Source of the DNA: Macquaria australasica
Taxonomy: Eukaryota; Chordata; Actinopteri; Centrarchiformes; Percichthyidae
NCBI GenBank assembly: GCA_005408345.1
Contig: SEMN01000031.1
Coordinates: 777,501 to 841,500, forward strand
DNA length: 64,000 bases
Direction: 5' to 3'
Part shown: positions 59,001-64,000 of the stretch, in pieces
Layout of the letters: every line of letters starts with the position of its first letter
How positions within the stretch are numbered: the first letter of the stretch is position 1
Program-made: the position numbers and the translations under genes
Notes under the pieces: model-generated
Database searches by the model: none
What the model was told of the DNA's origin: nothing
Seen by the model: the letters and a program-made list of their open reading frames with translations, nothing else

Positions 59001-62000
59001 ACACTTTAGGCCCACAAAACATGTAAATTCACATTTAGATTTTGGCACGTCATCTTTAGCAGGCCGTGGGCATTTAGCTGCATTTAAAATGAGGTGGAAT
59101 TCAATGTTTAATATTAATATGATAATAATACAAGTATGTTTTTTTAATTTTTGATAATTAAACAACCCTGGACAAGCGGTCGACAAGCGGTCGACAAGCG
59201 GTATAAATTCAACCTAATTAGCAAGTAATTGGCTATATGTAATTAAATGTAATTCCTTACATTTTAAAATAACACATAAATATCCGTGTTAATTAAATGT
59301 GGTGACCGTTGGGCTGCTGTATAAATATACATTTGTTGGCTGGCGATACATTACAATCAAAACAGGGATAATTGCTGATGATAATTAATATCACCTGCTA
59401 CACTTTTTCCCTCCTTTGTTTCCCTTTTGATCCTGAAAACAGCCTCTTACCTTTGGCCATGTTCTCCAGATCTCTTTCATGCACGCTGATATCGATGCGT
59501 AAAGCTCCATCGGCTGCACAAAAACAATAAAACGCATGATTTAACCTACAAATAAGTCATCTATAGAACTGCGATATTGTTAAAGGCTTCTGGTGAGATA
59601 CAGCAAAGCAGCTAAACGAGATAGAATGAGTACATTTTGAATTTAATAATAATTAAAAATATAAAACAGAACAATTAAAAACCTTGTCTGTTCTTTTGCT
59701 CCTGATAGGATGCTGCATTGCGTTGGTTCTGTGTTTCAGACACGTGATGGACACCTAAACATAAACAGGCGACAAAACATTTTCAGTTAAAAGAGACAAA
59801 AACGCACCACAAATTTACATTAATAACCAAACCAAACCGATAAATTGGTTAAATAATTACCGTTGGATCTGCGGGGGCTGCTCGATTGTTTCGACCCGAA
59901 CGACGAGGGCTCGTTCAGGAGCACGTGGCTGTCCTTTTCATGAGCGTACACCTGTAAAATGAAGCAGACACTCGGGTTTAATAACGCAGACCAATTATAT
60001 GCCATTTACTGCGGTTCTTCACATAATTGAGGCCTTTTTCTTAACCCCCCCACGTCCCCCCCAAAAAAAAGAAAAACCAAAAAAAGAAAAAAAAACCCTG
60101 CTATTTGTTGTGAAGATGTTGAACTGATTCCGAAAGGTAAAAGGTGGTGAAATGTCTTATAATTGAACAGACACACAGAAAAGCGTTTTAATAGGAATAC
60201 ATCAAAAAACAAATCAGGATAAATTAGGGTTTTATACTTTAATTACCCTGATTGAATCGGTGATAGTTTGTAGTCTACAAATTAATGTGGCTCCTTATTG
60301 ATCTGTATTTGGGAAATTCTCTTTCACCGATTTCAGAGGTGAAGGTCGGCCTTGCTGCCTTGCTCAACGGCAGGACAGCTGAATGACAATTTCTCCTAAC
60401 ACTAGGCCGCCATATTGACCTTTATTCTTATTCATATTTAGAAAATATGCCTATCAAATATCTTTTTTAAATTCCAGGCCAATTGATCTTGATTACATTT
60501 TTATCGGCCTGCTCTCTTCTATAAACTCCACTACTGCAACAATTCAACTTCCCCCACGGGGATCATTAAAGTTTCATTTAATCTAATCTTACTTCATGAA
60601 GAGGAGAGCCATTACGCATCCGTCTGTCCTCATCTGATGACCCAGTGTGCACGGAGTCCTCCGGTGATGATGCTGCTGCTGCGGGGCTGGAGGCATCAGG
60701 CTGCTCCTGGCTCTCCTCAGCACCAGAGGAGACCGGGTCCGGAACAGGGGAGTCACGGTGATCCCCTCCCGGCGAGATCTGGATCGGCTCCTCCTCGTCT
60801 TGTCCCCGGTTGGACTCCACATCCACGTCCGGGTCGTCATCGTCGTCGCCCACCACGCTGTCCCTGTCCGGTGATATCGATCTATAACTGGAGCTCTCGC
60901 TGATAAAATCCGGGGACAGGTAGCCAGGGCGCACGCCATAGTTGTCCCGGTTGCCGTAGAGTTTGGCGATGCTCTCCGCGTCTTTGACCACGGGTCTGAA
61001 GGCCGAAATGTAGCTGATTTTCCTCTGGGGGGTCTCGTCCCCGGACTTGTCCTCGTCGTTCCTGGTGGAGGAGGACTGGGAGCTGGAACAGCGCTCTCCG
61101 CCGTCCTGCTGATGGTGAGGGTGGTGGTTGGTGTCTTTGGGTGTGTTTGCGCCCCGGTCGCTTTGGTCCGATAAGTCGAGCTCGCTCTGCCGGACGCCTG
61201 GCAGCTCAGGAGGAGGTTTGGGTGGAGAGCCCGGGTAGGGCGGCATAGGTAGGCCGCCAGCTGTAGGCCAAAACATAGGGAAAGCAGGGTAGAGGGTGTC
61301 CTTTGCGCCAGGCCAAAACACACCAGACACGTTGGTTTTGTTCGCATCAGGCACACCGTCGCTCTTTTTCTGACACAGCCCATAGCTGGGGAAGCCATAG
61401 GGGTGGTGGGGGAACAGAGGTGGGGGGATTTTCTGAAGCATACCAAAGCTCTTGCTGGGCACTGGGATGACTGGGTAGGTCCGTGCGCCACTCGCCAAGC
61501 TCAGGGTATTATTCCCCTGATCCGCGTCGCACCGTACAGTTTTGTGAGGGATCTCGGGGGAGCTGGTTTGGGCCAGGCTGGACGAGGCCTGTGATTTCAC
61601 AGACGATGACATCCCCGACCCGCTCATGGGCAGAGTCCTCTTTCTACTCCCCCCGTTGAACATGGCCTTTACATCCTCCCACGCGTGGTGAACGTCCTCA
61701 GATTGTTTCTTGTCCGTCAGTTTCAGGTGGCGTCTCCACGAATTGAAGTTGGCCGCGTCCGGCTGCAGATATTTGGACTCTGAGGTGCGATGGGAGTGGA
61801 AAATGAATTTATTTGGGGAGAAATACATGTTGCAAAAGCTGCACTTTATGCATTTTGCTCTGGAGCTGTTGTATCTGGCGGGTATGAAGCTTCCCCTGGA
61901 GCCCCAGGCGCAATCATGAGACACATCAAATGCGAAATTTTCTGGTAGCTTTGGGGGGCTGTGCGCTCCCAGGAAGGACTTGCAGAGCCTCTCGGCCTCC

Positions 62001-62356
62001 CGTTTGGTGATCATGCCGCAGCGCCTGGAGGAGATTGGCATGGCCCCGGCGCGCCGCAGGAGCTCCAGCTGGACGGGGGTGCACTGCACACAAGTGATGC
62101 CCAAAGCGACTCGGCGGTTGTGTATCTCGTTGTAGCTATAGTTTTTCAGCAGGGTGTTGGAAATCTGCGCCAGGCAGAGTCTCTCCTTACCGTCTATGAC
62201 CAGACATACGATGGGCACCCCGTACAGGGAGGTCTCACTCACTTGGTTTGGTTTGAGGGAGCTGGGGCCGGAGAAGCTCTGTGCGTCCTGCTTTAAACTG
62301 GGGGAAGAGCTGGCGTCTCGTCCCGCGTCTCGAAGCTGTCCGGGCATCGACTCCAT
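55908..62356 (-). CDS. skor1: SKOR1, SKI family transcriptional corepressor 1, complete, 8 coding exons
   Basis: The CDS joins 62356-60593, 59951-59861, 59754-59683, 59513-59451, 58405-58331, 58135-58061, 57415-57350 and 56005-55908. It totals 2304 nt, exactly 768 codons with a TAG stop (767 residues). The product shows, in order, a Ski/Sno domain (about 41-128), a SMAD4-binding SAND-like zinc domain (about 137-225) with CIKCSFC and HSHR, a Pro/Ser-rich middle, an acidic segment (about 500-588), and a C-terminal coiled coil (about 650-736) ending in a conserved Cys-rich tail. SKOR1 is a nuclear corepressor in post-mitotic dorsal spinal and cerebellar neurons that works with LBX1 and interacts with SMADs. 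The start is the ATG at 62356, since the in-frame codon upstream at 62377 is TTG and lies in a splice acceptor. SKOR2 is excluded by the C-terminus and by linkage to PIAS1. Confidence 0.96.
56006..57349 (-). other. SKOR1 last intron, carrying a long inverted repeat
   Basis: The left arm (56114-56345) and right arm (about 56965-57210) are inverted copies of one repeat, with about 620 bp between them. The rest is AT-rich. A poly-A/T-rich tract at 57180-57193 abuts the right arm. Confidence 0.8.
56114..57210. repeat. Inverted pair of a teleost repeat
   Basis: Outer ends TTAAAAGGACAGGTTCAC (left) and GTGAACCTATCCTTTAA (right) are reverse complements with two changes. Inner blocks also match in reverse: CAGTCCTTGTTCTGTG, AATTGTTCCTCCTGTCC and GGAGGCTTCAGCAGTCTGA. 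Each arm is about 235 bp. The family resembles the TTAAAGGA-type repeats at 2747 and 8206 at its end only. Confidence 0.8.
57350..57415 (-). CDS. skor1: SKOR1 coding exon 7 (coiled coil)
   Basis: This is a 66-nt exon, phase 1 at both ends, acceptor GGATAG, donor GTAATT. It encodes TLCSELDQERKARYAIQQKL, a conserved coiled-coil end. Confidence 0.94.
57416..58060 (-). other. SKOR1 intron 6
   Basis: It holds an A/G-rich low-complexity tract (57440-57520) close to the exon 7 acceptor and a C12 run (57971-57982). No other feature was seen. Confidence 0.7.
57971..57982. repeat. C12 homopolymer
   Basis: Twelve consecutive C in SKOR1 intron 6. Confidence 0.9.
58061..58135 (-). CDS. skor1: SKOR1 coding exon 6 (coiled coil)
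   Basis: This is a 75-nt exon, phase 1 at both ends. It encodes NFQDQMKRELSYREEMVQQL and QIVR, nearly the same as mammalian SKOR1. The acceptor is CTTCAG at 58136; a second AG 11 bp downstream would break the frame. The donor is GAG/GTTGGT, not the usual GTAAG. Confidence 0.93.
58331..58405 (-). CDS. skor1: SKOR1 coding exon 5 (coiled coil)
   Basis: This is a 75-nt exon, phase 1 at both ends, acceptor TTTGCAG, donor GTAGGA. It encodes ELQKQLVEQVELRKKLEREF then QHLK, with a heptad-like Leu/Val spacing. Confidence 0.92.
58406..59450 (-). other. SKOR1 intron 4
   Basis: About 1 kb without transposon signatures. It includes two blocks rich in TAATTA-type homeodomain cores (58690-58940 and 59205-59400) and a triple 11-bp repeat (59172-59205). 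Confidence 0.65.
59172..59205. repeat. Three tandem 11-bp units
   Basis: ACAAGCGGTCG is repeated nearly three times in a row; GC-rich in an AT-rich setting. Confidence 0.9.
59451..59513 (-). CDS. skor1: SKOR1 coding exon 4 (start of coiled coil)
   Basis: This is a 63-nt exon, phase 1 at both ends, acceptor TGCAG, donor GTAAGA. It encodes DGALRIDISVHERDLENMAK, 21 codons. Confidence 0.9.
59683..59754 (-). CDS. skor1: SKOR1 coding exon 3
   Basis: This is a 72-nt exon, phase 1 at both ends, acceptor TTTAG, donor AAG/GTTTTT (weak). It encodes VHHVSETQNQRNAASYQEQK, then NRQA. The Gln-rich helical segment leads into the coiled coil. Confidence 0.85.
59861..59951 (-). CDS. skor1: SKOR1 coding exon 2
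   Basis: This is a 91-nt exon, acceptor TTTACAG, donor GTAATT in phase 1. It encodes VYAHEKDSHVLLNEPSSFGS then KQSSSPRRSN. It joins exon 1 at phase 0. The protein is less conserved here, but the frame across the splice is clean. Confidence 0.88.
59952..60592 (-). other. SKOR1 intron 1 of the coding region
   Basis: A short intron with a C/A-rich low-complexity patch at 60045-60100. No exon or repeat family was recognised. Confidence 0.7.
60593..62356 (-). CDS. skor1: SKOR1 coding exon 1 (Ski/Sno and SMAD-binding domains)
   Basis: This 1764-nt exon gives 588 residues in one frame, ending at CAT-GAA before the donor GTAAGA in phase 0. The Ski/Sno core includes ETSLYGVPIVCLVIDGKERL and NYSYNEIHNRRVALGITCVQ. 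The SAND-like part holds GSFIPARYNSSRAKCIKCSF with the zinc ligands. The 3' portion includes DDDDDPDVDVES and further acidic and Ser-rich runs. A shifted frame of 300 residues inside it is a shadow. Confidence 0.96.
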
Positions 62357-62400
62357 CCCTGGAAGCCTGTCAGTCAAAGAGAAAACTGGAGTGAACCGGG
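60600..62400. promoter_or_regulatory. CpG-dense block over the large SKOR1 exon
   Basis: CpG is common across the exon (for example 60750-60960 and 61990-62360), unlike flanking DNA. This is usual for developmental regulators. It may be part of a Polycomb-type CpG island; that is inference. Confidence 0.55.
62357..62366 (-). promoter_or_regulatory. skor1: SKOR1 5' UTR remnant and splice acceptor deciding the start
   Basis: Read on the minus strand, TTTTCTCTTTGACTGACAG directly precedes GCTTCCAGGG-ATG. It is a polypyrimidine tract and acceptor, so the exon begins at 62366 and translation starts at 62356. A second ATG two codons later (62347) is also possible. Confidence 0.65.
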
Positions 62401-63526
62401 GGGCTGTTTGACAGAATGCAAAAGCACAATATTCTCAGTGCATCATCTTGAAATTATATATATAAAAGAATTGGTACAAAAAAATAAAATAAAACAAAAA
62501 ATAAAAATCGAACAAAAATAAATATGTTAAAGAAATAGAAAGATATTCCAAATGAAAGTATTATGTTTTATCCACATGGAATCTAGTAAATAGAGATGAT
62601 AACATAACTATTATTATGATTATTATTATTATTGTCATTATTATTAGCCTACGTAACTGTGGGCCTATTGATGTTGATATTTATGGGACATTATATATTC
62701 CAAATAATTGGACAAATTGTATTTTGATGCTTTGACAACATTGTTTTTGAAACTTCAATGCCAATAAAACCCTTTGAATTGAATTAAATATAACAATAAT
62801 AATAATAATAATACAGAAATATTTTTTTTAAATGTCAAACTATAACTAACGGCGGTGATATTGAAAAGCGAAGTCAATCAGACGTCTTGTTAATTATTTC
62901 TCGTATCGGTTCATTCCTCCGTGTATTCGGCCTCCTCTGTCAGGTTATCCGGGTTCCTGCGCGGAGGTGGATCTGCTTGCTCCTCTTATCTTCAAATCGG
63001 CTCAGCACTTACGGGGCAACTACTTAAGAGTCACATAAGATCCTTATACGCGGATAAGGACAGAAGGAAAATGCAGCCTGAGCTGCGCCAATGCGCTTAG
63101 CAGAGAGGAAAAGAACAACTATAAGCTGCTTTCCTGGTAATTACACAGATCCGCGAGTGCGTCTTCGCATTGTTAATAAAAGACTAGCCCTATATATAAT
63201 TAAAGCTTCTGCGCAGATTAGCCTCAGCCAGTTGCTCGAAATTAGGTTGAAGGAGGCCCATCTCACGTTCGCTCGCGCATACTTACTTTTTGCATCTCGT
63301 CATTGGCTTTACGCAGGTCGCTAAAACACACGTAAACAGCCCGCAGCGGCTGTAATGGATCTCAAACAAGTGACATGAATAAAACTATTTTAGAGTGATG
63401 GATTAACCAACATTTGACGACTTGTAATACACATTTTTGCATGCTAAATAAAAGGCAAACAATTTCAAAGAGCGACTGCAAAATGATCACAGTTTCTGGA
63501 TAAATTATGAAATAAAAAACACATAC

Positions 63527-63770
63527 CTTTCTCTCCTAAAAAGACGACACACTCCAACAAGGTTTGGGATGGAAAAATGATAATTAATATGAATAAATAG
63601 ATGGAAATGCAGGCCCGGTGAGTCCAGACGGGGGACGATGCCACAGACAAGGCGGTCTGACAGTAGAAACTCTGAGCTGGAGTCTTTATTTCAGTTTATT
63701 TCAGTGCAGGCAGCAGCAGACAGGACCTCCATCCCGTTGGATCCCGGGGAGGTGAATGGCGTGTAGACAG
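63527..63770 (-). other. skor1: Candidate SKOR1 non-coding first exon
   Basis: A good donor (AAAG/GTATGT at 63527-63522) on the minus strand lies 1.16 kb upstream of the acceptor at 62367. The sequence before it is moderately GC-rich with in-frame stops, so it would be 5' UTR. The start of the exon is arbitrary. Confidence 0.35.
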
Positions 63771-63779
63771 GAAGCACAT

Positions 63780-63895
63780 GGCACCTCTCCCTCTCTCTCC
63801 ACCTCCCTCTCTCTCACACACACTCTCCCTCTCTCTCTCTCTCTCTCCTGTCATGCTGATGTGTAATAGCTCTCTCTCTCTCTCTCTCTCTCTCG
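63780..63895. repeat. CT-rich microsatellite block
   Basis: CTCTCT tracts at 63781-63849 and 63871-63894 with short interruptions, GAGA on the minus strand. It lies directly upstream of the candidate SKOR1 first exon, where GAGA tracts can occur in promoters. Confidence 0.9.
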
Positions 63896-64000
63896 AAGAC
63901 GTGCTGAGCGACTACACACCAGTTTTGATAATTCACAAGTTTGCAGCTCTGACGCAAAATATCACGCACAATTAGGCCCCTCCTGACCCAAAATGGAGAA

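Larger units (their letters stand above)
62367..64000 (-). other. SKOR1 5' flank
   Basis: AT-rich from 62440 to 62880, with ATT microsatellite-like tracts (62610-62645 and 62795-62812). It is GC-richer from 62930 to 63360, with several GCGCA/CGC motifs. A probable upstream non-coding exon ends at 63527. A CT-repeat block follows at 63780-63895. No MAP2K5 exon is seen. Confidence 0.6.

Noticed and set aside
60589..61491. 300-residue minus-strand frame inside SKOR1 exon 1
   Set aside because: It is a shifted frame of a GC-rich coding exon, rich in Arg, Thr and Pro with no domain.
62357..62377. Upstream extension of SKOR1 starting at 62377
   Set aside because: The codon at 62377 is TTG, not ATG, and lies in a polypyrimidine-AG acceptor. 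The ATG at 62356 matches the usual start of the short SKOR1 form.
1..64000. CRISPR array, operon, phage or bacterial mobile system
   Set aside because: The window is vertebrate nuclear DNA with spliced genes. The only regularly spaced repeats are microsatellites and a minisatellite without distinct spacers.

Overview
The window is vertebrate, almost certainly teleost, nuclear DNA. It has canonical GT-AG introns, a CpG-rich promoter region, long repeat-filled introns, many dinucleotide microsatellites and a dense population of short non-autonomous DNA transposons of the kind common in spiny-rayed fish. No prokaryotic, organellar or viral gene was seen.

Two protein-coding genes account for all the convincing coding sequence, both on the minus strand. 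On the right is a complete SKOR1 (SKI-family transcriptional corepressor, also called CORL1/LBXCOR1). Its eight coding exons run from the ATG at 62356 to the stop at 55908 and join in frame into 768 codons (767 residues). On the left is the 5' part of PIAS1 (SUMO E3 ligase). Ten coding exons run from the ATG at 48197 to a donor at 714, giving about 522 residues: the SAP, PINIT and SP-RING domains and the SUMO-interacting motif. The last coding exon or exons (Ser/Thr-rich tail) lie beyond the left edge. In mammals SKOR1 lies just upstream of PIAS1 in the same orientation, after MAP2K5, so the gene order is conserved. MAP2K5 is not visible here. The a/b teleost paralogue cannot be decided from sequence alone.

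Layout from left to right: 1-7628 holds PIAS1 exons 10 to 3 with short introns; 7629-21084 is intron 2; 21085-21580 is exon 2 (SAP and start of PINIT); 21581-48173 is the 26.6 kb intron 1, rich in transposon relics, with a decayed Tc1/mariner copy near its 5' end; 47480-48260 is the CpG-rich PIAS1 promoter and exon 1; 48198-55907 is intergenic, with a hAT-like element and a 21-bp-period minisatellite; 55908-62366 is SKOR1; 62367-64000 is the SKOR1 5' flank with a likely non-coding first exon.

Functionally, PIAS1 is a nuclear SUMO ligase and coregulator of STAT, SMAD and nuclear-receptor pathways. SKOR1 is a neural corepressor that works with LBX1 and binds SMADs. They are neighbours by conserved synteny, not an operon. 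I found no evidence of an undescribed gene system. The observations most worth checking are a chain of five symmetric phase-1 coiled-coil exons in SKOR1, a long inverted repeat in the last SKOR1 intron, a codon-periodic minisatellite with an inverted end, a polyproline insertion right after the PIAS1 SUMO-interacting motif, an hAT-type element with a perfect 8-bp target duplication, and several candidate conserved non-coding elements.
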